From: Patescibacteria group bacterium
GTDB lineage: Bacteria; Patescibacteriota; Minisyncoccia; Minisyncoccales; GWA2-46-15
DNA: 20,131 nucleotides
Assembly: GCA_018895125.1 (NCBI GenBank)
Contig: JAHIOR010000069.1
Span: forward strand, 1 to 20,131
Direction: 5' to 3'
Part shown: in pieces, positions 1-5,114 of the stretch
How the letters are laid out: every line of letters starts with the position of its first letter
How positions within the stretch are numbered: the stretch's first letter is position 1
The notes under the pieces: generated by a model
What the model saw: the letters and a program-made list of their open reading frames with translations, nothing else
Databases searched by the model: none
Told to the model about the DNA's origin: nothing
Translations under genes and position numbers: made by a program

Positions 1-213
1 GAAAAGAAATTCAAAAACCAAGGCTATGCCAAATTTAAAGCAAAAACAGCCGAGCTCTTGATTAAAAAACTGGAACCGTTGAGGAAAAAGAGAAAGGAGC
101 TTTTAAATAGGCAGGTTTATCTGGAAGAAGTCTTGAGCCAGGGAGCCAGGAAAGCCCAAGGCATTGCCAGAGAAACCATGGAAGAGGTTAGAAAAAAGAC
201 CGGCCTAATATAG
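1..213 (+). CDS. trpS: Tryptophanyl-tRNA synthetase, C-terminal fragment
   Basis: This open frame enters from the left edge and stops at TAG 211-213, giving the last 70 residues. The reading frame is lysine-rich and helical, and it ends in ARKAQGIARETMEEVRKKTG followed by LI. That matches the usual C-terminal helix of bacterial class I TrpRS, which typically ends in a 'A..(I/V)A..T...V++..G(L/F)' pattern. The enzyme charges tRNA-Trp with tryptophan in the cytoplasm. The catalytic HIGH and KMSKS regions lie outside the window, so the call rests on the tail alone. Another lysine-rich class I synthetase tail is possible but less likely. No T-rich terminator follows; the next structure is the palindrome at 239-274. 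Confidence 0.75.
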   Translation, partial: EKKFKNQGYAKFKAKTAELLIKKLEPLRKKRKELLNRQVYLEEVLSQGARKAQGIARETMEEVRKKTGLI

Positions 214-238
214 CGTTTGAAAAAACTCAACGCCAATC

Positions 239-274
239 TTCGTAAATACTTAACGATCGTGAAGTATTTACGAA
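239..274. repeat. Left palindrome flanking the PaaX/Cas2-like gene
   Basis: A long inverted repeat with arms CGTAAATACTTAACGA and TCGTGAAGTATTTACG meets at a central CGATCG. The arms differ at one position (A versus C at base 252). A near-identical palindrome lies at 908-945, so the two bracket one gene. This copy sits about 19 bp before a TATAAT at 293-298 and therefore covers the expected -35 region. It is not followed by a T-run, so it does not look like an intrinsic terminator for trpS. It may be an operator for the adjacent winged-helix protein, or the end of a small mobile unit. Confidence 0.85.
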
Positions 275-292
275 AATGGAAAACTAATATAT

Positions 293-298
293 TATAAT
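293..298 (+). promoter_or_regulatory. Candidate -10 box for the PaaX/Cas2-like gene
   Basis: A perfect TATAAT lies in a very A/T-rich stretch 45 bp before the ATG at 344. The hexamer 17 bp upstream (ACGAAA) is a poor -35 and overlaps the end of the palindrome at 239-274. That would fit a promoter whose polymerase site is occluded by a protein bound to the palindrome. The surrounding A/T richness makes chance occurrence of the hexamer likely. No Shine-Dalgarno precedes the ATG. Confidence 0.4.
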
Positions 299-343
299 TA
301 TATATACTAAATTATTTAAACGTTAATTATTACACGTAATTCT

Positions 344-886
344 ATGTCTGGACGCGGTTTAAAAGCTGGATCAATTTCTCACGAAATCTTAACCGAGATT
401 TTTGGAATATTAGATGCAACATTATTTCTACCGCGAAAAATGGCCGAAGTTACCGGGATAAGATTTCTCCAGCGTTACCCTCAACATAAAAAATATATTT
501 ACGATCTAAAGCGAAGGAACTATATCAAAGAGATTAATACAAAAAATGGAGAAAAAATCCAGCTTACGGAAAAAGGAAAGCTAGAGATAATAAAATATAA
601 AATGACGCTTAAAAAGAATGAAATAAAGTGGGATGGAAAATGGCGGGCAATCTCTTGGGATGTTCCCGAGGGTTCGCGTAAAGAACGTGATTATCTAAGA
701 AGAGCGCTTCGCTGGCTTGGCTTTAAAGAAGTTCAAAAAAGTTTCTGGATATTTCCTTTTGAGGTAAAAGATCAGGTAAAAGAATTAATAAAGTTATACA
801 AGGAAGACTTAAGGGGGGATGTTCGTTTTTTAACCATTGAAAAACTAGAGAAAGATTCTGACTTAAGAAAATATTTCAATCTATAG
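344..886 (+). CDS. PaaX-type winged-helix protein with Cas2-like C-terminal domain
   Basis: This 180-residue protein has two parts. Residues 10-85 look like a winged-helix DNA-binding domain with a basic recognition region (YIYDLKRRNYIKEI) and a wing followed by LTEKG. Residues 96-165 look like the ferredoxin-fold domain shared by the PaaX C-terminus and Cas2: WRAISWDVPEG, then a basic helix with LRRALRWLGFKEVQKSFWIF. The aspartate after the first strand (D106) and the VQKSFWI strand line up with the Cas2 pattern 'YD(I/V)...G..VQ.SVF', so the acidic residue used by Cas2 nucleases is kept. There is no cas1, repeat-spacer array or other cas gene nearby, so a CRISPR role is not supported. Near-identical palindromes at 239-274 and 908-945 flank it. 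It could be an autoregulated repressor, as PaaX is, or a nuclease acting on the palindromes; the sequence does not decide. No Shine-Dalgarno is visible. Confidence 0.8.
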   Translation: MSGRGLKAGSISHEILTEIFGILDATLFLPRKMAEVTGIRFLQRYPQHKKYIYDLKRRNYIKEINTKNGEKIQLTEKGKLEIIKYKMTLKKNEIKWDGKWRAISWDVPEGSRKERDYLRRALRWLGFKEVQKSFWIFPFEVKDQVKELIKLYKEDLRGDVRFLTIEKLEKDSDLRKYFNL

Positions 887-907
887 CTTTTTTATAGCAG
901 ATTATAG

Positions 908-945
908 TTTCGTAAATACTTCACGATCGTGAAGTATTTACGAAA
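908..945. repeat. Right palindrome flanking the PaaX/Cas2-like gene, 38 bp and perfect
   Basis: A perfect 38-bp inverted repeat has the half-site TTTCGTAAATACTTCACGA and a central CGATCG. It starts 22 bp after the stop codon of the PaaX/Cas2-like gene. Its core differs from the left palindrome by a single base. An RNA copy would form a long stem, but neither strand has a proper T-run after it, so a simple terminator role is doubtful. Because each copy is symmetrical, the pair can serve as both direct and inverted repeats. Confidence 0.9.
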
Positions 946-990
946 AACAAGGTTGAGGTGGCTTGCATTAGAATAGCCTAGCCGGAATAC

Positions 991-1023
991 AAAACGCCAT
1001 GATTCTCCTTGTCATGGCGTTTT
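991..1023. terminator. Bidirectional intrinsic terminator
   Basis: The stem AAACGCCATGA / TCATGGCGTTT has a loop of about 9 nt, with an A-run on the left and a T-run on the right, so it can terminate in both directions. It begins 11 bp after the stop of the small membrane protein gene on the minus strand and lies downstream of the PaaX/Cas2-like gene on the plus strand. The two genes converge on it. The stem is longer and richer in G/C than other hairpins in the window. Confidence 0.85.
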
Positions 1024-1034
1024 TCGTGAGCGGC

Positions 1035-1241
1035 CTAATAATCATACCTCCAGTCCTCCTCGTCAGGAAAAATTGGAGCAAACTTGACTTCTTTGCCGAG
1101 AAGCTTGGCAATCCAGACAATGGCCTCTTCAACAGAGGCGACTATGAGAAGGATGACGAAGGCCACGATGCAAGCTAGGACAATGAAAACACAACTCAAC
1201 TTGTCCCAGGCTCCCCGAAAGAAACTCTTGATCTTTTTCAT
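1035..1241 (-). CDS. Small single-pass membrane protein, unknown function
   Basis: I do not recognise this family. The ATG at 1241 is chosen because a near-perfect Shine-Dalgarno (AAAGGAGGTGA) sits 5 nt before it; a GTG three codons upstream overlaps that site and is a worse start. The product has 68 residues: a basic amphipathic N-terminus (MKKIKSFFRGAWDK), one membrane segment at about residues 17-36, and a short tail ending in the acidic-aromatic PDEEDWRYDY. By the positive-inside rule the N-terminus is probably cytoplasmic. The gene has its own candidate promoter (1288-1316) and a strong terminator (991-1023), so it is a stand-alone unit. A strong ribosome-binding site is unlike almost every other gene here and could point to high expression or recent acquisition. 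Reality of the gene is supported mainly by the signals around it. Confidence 0.65.
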   Translation of the reverse strand: MKKIKSFFRGAWDKLSCVFIVLACIVAFVILLIVASVEEAIVWIAKLLGKEVKFAPIFPDEEDWRYDY

Positions 1242-1246
1242 GAGAT

Positions 1247-1257
1247 TCACCTCCTTT
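1247..1257 (-). promoter_or_regulatory. Strong Shine-Dalgarno of the small membrane protein gene
   Basis: On the minus strand AAAGGAGGTGA is followed by ATCTC and the ATG at 1241-1239. The match to the anti-Shine-Dalgarno is almost complete and the spacing is normal. It decides the start codon. Most other genes in the window have no comparable site. Confidence 0.85.
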
Positions 1258-1287
1258 CATAAAGATCAAATAGAAAGAACATCCTCA

Positions 1288-1316
1288 ATAAAAGCATGCT
1301 TTAAATGCTTAGTCAA
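1288..1316 (-). promoter_or_regulatory. Candidate promoter of the small membrane protein gene
   Basis: On the minus strand TTGACT is followed after 17 bp by TTTTAT. The -35 is good (5/6) and the -10 mediocre (4/6). The spacer and -10 contain a 12-bp perfect palindrome AAAGCATGCTTT (1291-1302), which could be a repressor site. The leader would be about 40 nt, long enough to hold the Shine-Dalgarno. The promoter sits right after the phosphomannomutase stop codon. Confidence 0.5.
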
Positions 1317-1323
1317 TATAAAA

Positions 1324-2721
1324 TTACTTTAATCCCAGTTTGCGATAAACTGACTTTGAAACCGGAACGCCGGCTTGCTTAAAAAGCTTTAAAGCCTCTT
1401 TCTGAATTTCTATTAAGTGCTTTTCAGTATCAGCTTCAAACCTGATTTTAATTAAAGGAGTGCTGTTGGCTGCCCGACAAAGCGCCCAGCCATGAGGAAA
1501 ATTAATTCTGGCCCCGTCAATATCAATGAAATCATACTTTTTCTTTTTAAGAATCTCTTGCAAGTTGGCAATGACTTTAAATTTCTTCTCATCAGCACAA
1601 GGAATAAAAACCTCCGGGCTAACCAAATACCTGGGCAAGGAATCAACGTATGAAGCAAAATCTTTTTGGGCTGAGGCAATCTCGGCCAGCTTCAAAGAAG
1701 CGAACAGAGCCTCGTCGCAAAGATAATAGTCTTTGGGAAAAAGAAAATGCAAGGTCACCTCTCCCCCGAAAACAGCCTTGGTTTCAATTATCTTCTTGAT
1801 TACCGCGCTGTGATGGGAAACTGAAAAATATGTCTTGACGTTTCTTTGTTTCATTTCATCTAAAAGAGTTTTTGATACCCGAGCGTCATAAACAATCGGG
1901 CCATGATGTTTTTCCAAGGCCTGCCTGGTCAGCATTAAAAGGCAAAAATCCCCGCTGACTGAACGCCCCAGGTTATCAATAGTGGCCACCCGATCTCCGT
2001 CTCCGTCATAAACAAAGCCAATATCAAACTTTCCTTTTAAAACAGCTTTCTCGGCATCCAGCCTGTTTTCCTTCTCATAGGGGTCCGGAGAATGATTGGG
2101 AAAATTGCCGTCAAACTCTCCATAAATAGTTTCCACCTGGCAGCCCAGCCTTTTAAAAACCTTTTCCGGCAGATATCCCATGGCGCCGTTGCCGGAATCA
2201 ATTAAAACCTTGAGCGGTCTTTTAAAGCTAATCTTAGAAATAATATGAGTGATATAATCTTTTTCAGGATTAAACTTAATAATTTTGCCTTGTTTTTTTA
2301 TCTTAGCCTGCCTTTCTTTTAAAGCCAGTTCTTTAACAGCTTCCAAATCTTCTAAAACTAAATCGCCTTTGCCTTTGACAAAAATACTGGTCAAACCATT
2401 GTATTCTTTTGGATTATGAGAACCGGAAACAACTACGCCAGCGTCATAGCCATAATGAAAAAGACAAAAATAGAATAAGGGGTCTGGAGCTGTGCCCAGG
2501 AAAATAATTTCCCGGCCCTCTCTAGCTAAAGCCTTGCTAATGGCTCGAGCTAGAATCGGAGAACTTTTTCTGGTGTCGTGAGCAATAACAATTGTCTTGG
2601 CCTCGGGGTAAAGATCAGCAAAAGCCAGCATTATTTTAACCGCCGCCTTAGAATTAAAGTCTTTAGGATAAACCCCCCTGATATCATAGCCCCTAAAGAT
2701 GTTTTTATTGATCTTAACCAT
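1324..2721 (-). CDS. Phosphomannomutase/phosphoglucomutase
   Basis: This 465-residue member of the alpha-D-phosphohexomutase family interconverts hexose 6- and 1-phosphates, feeding nucleotide-sugar and surface-glycan synthesis. Visible motifs are the N-terminal FRGYDIRG (9-16), the phosphoserine loop SGSHNP (99-104), the metal-binding DGDGDR (239-244), the sugar-binding loop GGEVTLH (319-325) and the C-terminal phosphate-binding RAANSTP (416-422). Length and order are normal for the family. The sugar-binding loop is odd: most relatives read GGE(M/L/V)SGH, while here S and G are replaced by T and L, so substrate choice is uncertain. The ATG at 2721 is supported by an extended -10 box ending 7 nt before it, which suggests a leaderless message. 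The gene is monocistronic and divergent from rpsF. The name manB or algC would overstate the specificity. Confidence 0.92.
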   Translation of the reverse strand: MVKINKNIFRGYDIRGVYPKDFNSKAAVKIMLAFADLYPEAKTIVIAHDTRKSSPILARAISKALAREGREIIFLGTAPDPLFYFCLFHYGYDAGVVVSGSHNPKEYNGLTSIFVKGKGDLVLEDLEAVKELALKERQAKIKKQGKIIKFNPEKDYITHIISKISFKRPLKVLIDSGNGAMGYLPEKVFKRLGCQVETIYGEFDGNFPNHSPDPYEKENRLDAEKAVLKGKFDIGFVYDGDGDRVATIDNLGRSVSGDFCLLMLTRQALEKHHGPIVYDARVSKTLLDEMKQRNVKTYFSVSHHSAVIKKIIETKAVFGGEVTLHFLFPKDYYLCDEALFASLKLAEIASAQKDFASYVDSLPRYLVSPEVFIPCADEKKFKVIANLQEILKKKKYDFIDIDGARINFPHGWALCRAANSTPLIKIRFEADTEKHLIEIQKEALKLFKQAGVPVSKSVYRKLGLK

Positions 2722-2804
2722 ATAGTTTATTTTACCACAAAAAGCCCTTATAGTTTATTTTACCACAAAAAGCCCTTATAGTTTATTTTACCACAAAAAG
2801 CCCT
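2721..2804. repeat. Three perfect 28-bp tandem repeats carrying a promoter element
   Basis: Copies at 2721-2748, 2749-2776 and 2777-2804 are identical. Each holds, on the minus strand, the extended -10 sequence TGGTAAAAT. The innermost copy abuts the start codon of the phosphomannomutase, sharing only the A of its ATG. Identity of all three copies suggests a recent expansion. No spacer-like variation is seen, so this is not a CRISPR. Confidence 0.97.
2729..2737 (-). promoter_or_regulatory. Extended -10 promoter of the phosphomannomutase gene
   Basis: TGGTAAAAT ends exactly 7 nt before the ATG, so transcription would start at or next to the A of the start codon. The same box recurs 28 and 56 bp further upstream (2757-2765 and 2785-2793). 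A convincing -35 is not visible, which extended -10 promoters tolerate. Confidence 0.6.
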
Positions 2805-2832
2805 TGTCAGCTCAATTTTTTCCTGCTAAGAT

Positions 2833-2860
2833 TGGTAATATGAGCCAAGATTTTTAAAAT
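2833..2860 (+). promoter_or_regulatory. Candidate promoters of the rpsF operon
   Basis: Two -10 candidates precede rpsF. TGGTAATAT (2833-2841) is an extended -10 that would give a leader of about 20 nt. TAAAAT (2855-2860) ends 8 nt before the ATG and would give a leaderless message. No Shine-Dalgarno lies before the ATG. I cannot tell which is used. I see no clear S6:S18-binding leader here. Confidence 0.45.
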
Positions 2861-2868
2861 ACCCTGAT

Positions 2869-3294
2869 ATGAAGCAAAACTACGAATTAGCCTATATCAT
2901 TTCTTCCAGAATTTCCGAAGAGCAAGCCCAGGAAATCTCCAGAAAGATAAACGATCTTATCCAGGCAAAAAACGGCATTGTCTCTGAAAGCCAACTGCCT
3001 AAAAAGATTGCCCTGGGTTATCCGATCAAAAAAGAGGTCTTTACCTGGTTTCAAACCACTTATTTTAATTTTGATACTTTGGTTTTAAGCGATTTGGAAA
3101 AAAACCTTAAAGAAGAAAAAAATATTCTCAGATATTTGGTTTTAAAGGTTAAAAAACCCAGAATTAAAAAACCAGCCAGAACACCGAGAAAACCTTTACT
3201 GATTTCAAAAGAAAGTGAATCTTCCTCAAAGGTCGAATTGGGTGAGATTGAAAAGAAATTAGACGAAATATTAAAAGACTCAGATGAATCTTAA
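2869..3294 (+). CDS. rpsF: 30S ribosomal protein S6 (bS6)
   Basis: This is the small-subunit protein that pairs with S18 on the central domain of 16S rRNA. The N-terminal 95 or so residues show the S6 pattern: MKQNYELAYIISSRISEEQA at the start, then LPKKIALGYPIKKEVFTWFQ in the middle and EEKNILRYLVLKVKKP before the tail. A basic stretch and then a Ser/Glu-rich tail bring it to 141 residues, somewhat longer than the core fold, as in several bacteria. It is first in rpsF-ssb-rpsR, and its last 11 nt overlap the start of ssb in another frame, which suggests translational coupling. No Shine-Dalgarno is visible, so initiation may depend on a leaderless or near-leaderless message. Confidence 0.95.
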   Translation: MKQNYELAYIISSRISEEQAQEISRKINDLIQAKNGIVSESQLPKKIALGYPIKKEVFTWFQTTYFNFDTLVLSDLEKNLKEEKNILRYLVLKVKKPRIKKPARTPRKPLLISKESESSSKVELGEIEKKLDEILKDSDES

Positions 3295-3739
3295 TAAGGT
3301 CATTTTACTGGGCCGGGTTGCTAATGACCCGGAAACCAGGACCACGACAACGGGACAAACCGTCTGCTCATTTCGGCTGGTAACCAACCGAGTTTTCACC
3401 AGCAATAACCAAAAGCAGGAAAGAGCTGAATTCCACAGCATTGTCTTGTGGAGAAGACTAGCTGAAATTGCCTCGCAATACTTGACTAAAGGCGCCTTGG
3501 TTATGATTGAGGGCCGAATTGAAACTCGAAGTTGGCAGGATGCCACCGGAGTTAAGAAATATCGCACTGAAGTCATTGCTGAAAAAATGCAATTGGGACC
3601 GAAGTCGGCCTCGACTTCAGCCTCGAGCTCAACTTCAAGTCCTGATAAAAAAGAACAGGCCGCCCCTGTTCAGGAAGAAATCCCGATTATCGAAGAAGAC
3701 CGGGACGGAGAAATTGACGTCAGGGATATCCCGTTTTAA
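3284..3739 (+). CDS. ssb: Single-stranded DNA-binding protein
   Basis: This 151-residue protein has an N-terminal OB-fold: MNLNKVILLGRVANDPETR, then SFRLVTNR, EFHSIVLWRRLAEIASQYL and the GALVMIEGRIETRSWQD strand. A flexible Ser/Glu-rich linker runs from about residue 105. The acidic C-terminal tip VRDIPF is the conserved peptide that docks replication and repair partners. It coats single-stranded DNA during replication, recombination and repair. It lies between rpsF and rpsR, the usual arrangement, and overlaps rpsF by 11 nt. There is no Shine-Dalgarno, so coupling to rpsF translation is the likely route of initiation. Confidence 0.97.
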   Translation: MNLNKVILLGRVANDPETRTTTTGQTVCSFRLVTNRVFTSNNQKQERAEFHSIVLWRRLAEIASQYLTKGALVMIEGRIETRSWQDATGVKKYRTEVIAEKMQLGPKSASTSASSSTSSPDKKEQAAPVQEEIPIIEEDRDGEIDVRDIPF

Positions 3740-3756
3740 AATATAATTAAAATAAA

Positions 3757-3879
3757 CTGTCCTCCTTCGCTAAAGCTTCGGAAGGACATCCTTCGCTGCC
3801 TGCTTGGCAAAACCTAGCAGGATAAACAAAGGATGGCCTGCCATCCGTAGCTCCAAGCGAAGCGAGGAGCGAAGGATGG
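3757..3879 (+). promoter_or_regulatory. Structured intergenic RNA region over the rpsR start codon
   Basis: The ssb-rpsR gap is full of complementary segments. An 11-bp perfect stem can form between CATCCTTCGCT (3787-3797) and AGCGAAGGATG (3868-3878), which includes the rpsR ATG. Inside it lie two small hairpins, CCTGCT/AGCAGG (3799-3821) and GGATGG/CCATCC (3831-3846). An alternative hairpin pairs CCATCC (3841-3846) with GGATGG (3874-3879) and GCTCC (3850-3854) with GGAGC (3866-3870). Another hairpin pairs TCCTTC (3763-3768) with GAAGGA (3781-3786). The repeated CTTCG/CGAAG words look like dispersed hairpin repeats that I associate with CPR genomes. Structures were found by eye; energies were not computed. 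Confidence 0.6.
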
Positions 3880-4073
3880 ATTGTTTCTTTTGCCAAAAAG
3901 GTATTGATGAAATAGACTTCAAAGATCTTGCGCTGTTAAGGAAGTTTACTTCAGGATTGGCTAAAATCAGAGCTAAAAAAAGAACTGGCATTTGCTCTAC
4001 TCACCAGCGAAAGTTTGCCAGGGCTGTTAAAAGAGCCAGACATTTAGGATTACTGCCCTTTACAGCTAAATAG
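3876..4073 (+). CDS. rpsR: 30S ribosomal protein S18 (bS18)
   Basis: This 65-residue small-subunit protein is the partner of S6. It reads MDCFFCQKGIDEIDFKDLAL at the start and has the family core (LRKFTSGLAKIRAKKRTGIC) and the basic KFARAVKRARHLGLLPF ending. C3, C6, C39 and H42 form a C-x2-C ... C-x2-H set, so this is a zinc-binding type of S18. The ATG at 3876 is chosen because the upstream extension (from TTG 3804) is only the repeat-derived hairpin region. GAGGAG ending 6-7 nt before the ATG is a possible Shine-Dalgarno, but it is part of the hairpins that also cover the start codon. No rplI follows: the gene is terminated at once and faces recA. Confidence 0.95.
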   Translation: MDCFFCQKGIDEIDFKDLALLRKFTSGLAKIRAKKRTGICSTHQRKFARAVKRARHLGLLPFTAK

Positions 4074-4086
4074 TTAATAGAAAAAA

Positions 4087-5097
4087 TTAGTCTTTTTCGC
4101 CCTGCTTTATCAGCAGGGATTTTTTTATCTTAGTGACAATAGCCGGATTTTCCTTGAGGAAATTCTTGGAAGCATCCATGCCCTGGCCAAGCTTGGTTTC
4201 TTCAAATTGAATCCAACTGCCTGATTTCTTAACCACTTCTTCTTTAATGCCCAGGTTTAACAGATCAGTCAGATAAGAAATGCCTTCGTTATAGTAAATA
4301 TCAAATTCAGCCACTTTAAAGGGGGCAGCCACCTTATTCTTAACCACTTTAGCTCTGATGCGAGAACCAATGATATTATCTCCGGACTTAATCTGGGCAA
4401 TCCTTCTTAAGTCAATCCTGACTGAAGAATAAAACTTTAAGGCCAGACCGCCTGGCGTTGTTTCCGGATTGCCAAACATAATCCCGATTTTCATTCTTAA
4501 CTGATTTAAGAAAATAACCGTGGTTTTGGTTTTAGAAATAACTCCGGAAAGCTTTTGCAAAGCCGAGGACATTAATCTGGCCTGAAGGCCAATTTTAAAC
4601 TCACCCATTTCCCCTTCAATCGCGCTCTTGGGAGCCAAGGCAGCCACAGAATCAATGACAATAACGTCAACCTGGCCAGACCTGACCAGAGTTTCAACTA
4701 TTTGTAAAGCTTGCTCCCCGGAATCAGGCTGGGAAATCAAAAGCTCGCCAATATCAACCCCAAGCCTTTTGGCATAATCAGGATCAAGGGCGTGCTCGGC
4801 ATCAATAAAAGCCGCTACTCCGCCTGATTTCTGCGCCTCAGCACAAATATGAAGCGCTAGAGTACTTTTTCCGGCTGATTCAGGGCCAAAGATCTCAACC
4901 ACTCGCCCCCGGGGCACGCCGCCAACCCCTAAGGCTATATCCAAAGACGGCGAGCCAGTTGGAATGGCATCAATATCCACGGCCCTAACATCATGAAGTT
5001 TCATAATGGCGCCTTCGCCAAAACGCTGCTTAATTTCCTGGATCGCTTCCTGTAAATCAGCTCCTATTTCTTTGGGTATTGATTTTTTCTTGGCCAT
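4087..5097 (-). CDS. recA: Recombinase RecA
   Basis: This 336-residue ATP-dependent recombinase forms filaments on single-stranded DNA, promotes strand exchange and triggers SOS autocleavage where LexA exists. The N-terminal helix region, Walker A GPESAGKST (71-79), the IDAEHALDP segment, the Walker B strand VDVIVIDSVAALAP, and loop L2 with FGNPETTPGGLALKFYSSVR are all present. The C-terminal domain follows, with only a short charged end (KQGEKD) in place of the long acidic tail of some relatives. It starts 17 bp after the ftsK stop on the same strand, so the two are probably cotranscribed. No Shine-Dalgarno is visible. Its 3' end contains the terminator of the converging rpsF operon. Confidence 0.98.
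   Translation of the reverse strand: MAKKKSIPKEIGADLQEAIQEIKQRFGEGAIMKLHDVRAVDIDAIPTGSPSLDIALGVGGVPRGRVVEIFGPESAGKSTLALHICAEAQKSGGVAAFIDAEHALDPDYAKRLGVDIGELLISQPDSGEQALQIVETLVRSGQVDVIVIDSVAALAPKSAIEGEMGEFKIGLQARLMSSALQKLSGVISKTKTTVIFLNQLRMKIGIMFGNPETTPGGLALKFYSSVRIDLRRIAQIKSGDNIIGSRIRAKVVKNKVAAPFKVAEFDIYYNEGISYLTDLLNLGIKEEVVKKSGSWIQFEETKLGQGMDASKNFLKENPAIVTKIKKSLLIKQGEKD
4100..4126 (+). terminator. Intrinsic terminator of rpsF-ssb-rpsR inside recA
   Basis: CCCTGCT (4100-4106) and AGCAGGG (4112-4118) form a 7-bp stem with a 5-nt loop, followed by ATTTTTTT. It is correctly oriented for the plus-strand ribosomal operon and lies 27 bp after the rpsR stop. It also encodes the last codons of the convergent recA gene (around IKKSLLIKQGEKD), so one stretch serves both purposes. 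Confidence 0.85.
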
Positions 5098-5114
5098 AAA
5101 TTTAAAATTAACTA

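Noticed and set aside
344..886. Reading the Cas2-like gene as part of a CRISPR-Cas locus
   Set aside because: The protein has an N-terminal winged helix like PaaX, and no array or other cas gene is in the window.
1084..1332. Plus-strand open frame opposite the small membrane protein
   Set aside because: It lacks a start signal and reads as low-complexity Met/Thr-rich sequence. The minus-strand frame has promoter, Shine-Dalgarno and terminator.
2721..2804. Short tandem array that could be taken for a CRISPR
   Set aside because: The three units are contiguous and identical with no variable spacers, and there are no cas1 or effector genes. It is a promoter duplication.
3804..3875. N-terminal extension of rpsR from a TTG at 3804
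   Set aside because: The extension is encoded by hairpin repeats and is unlike S18. The ATG at 3876 gives a normal S18 beginning with the zinc-ligand cysteines.
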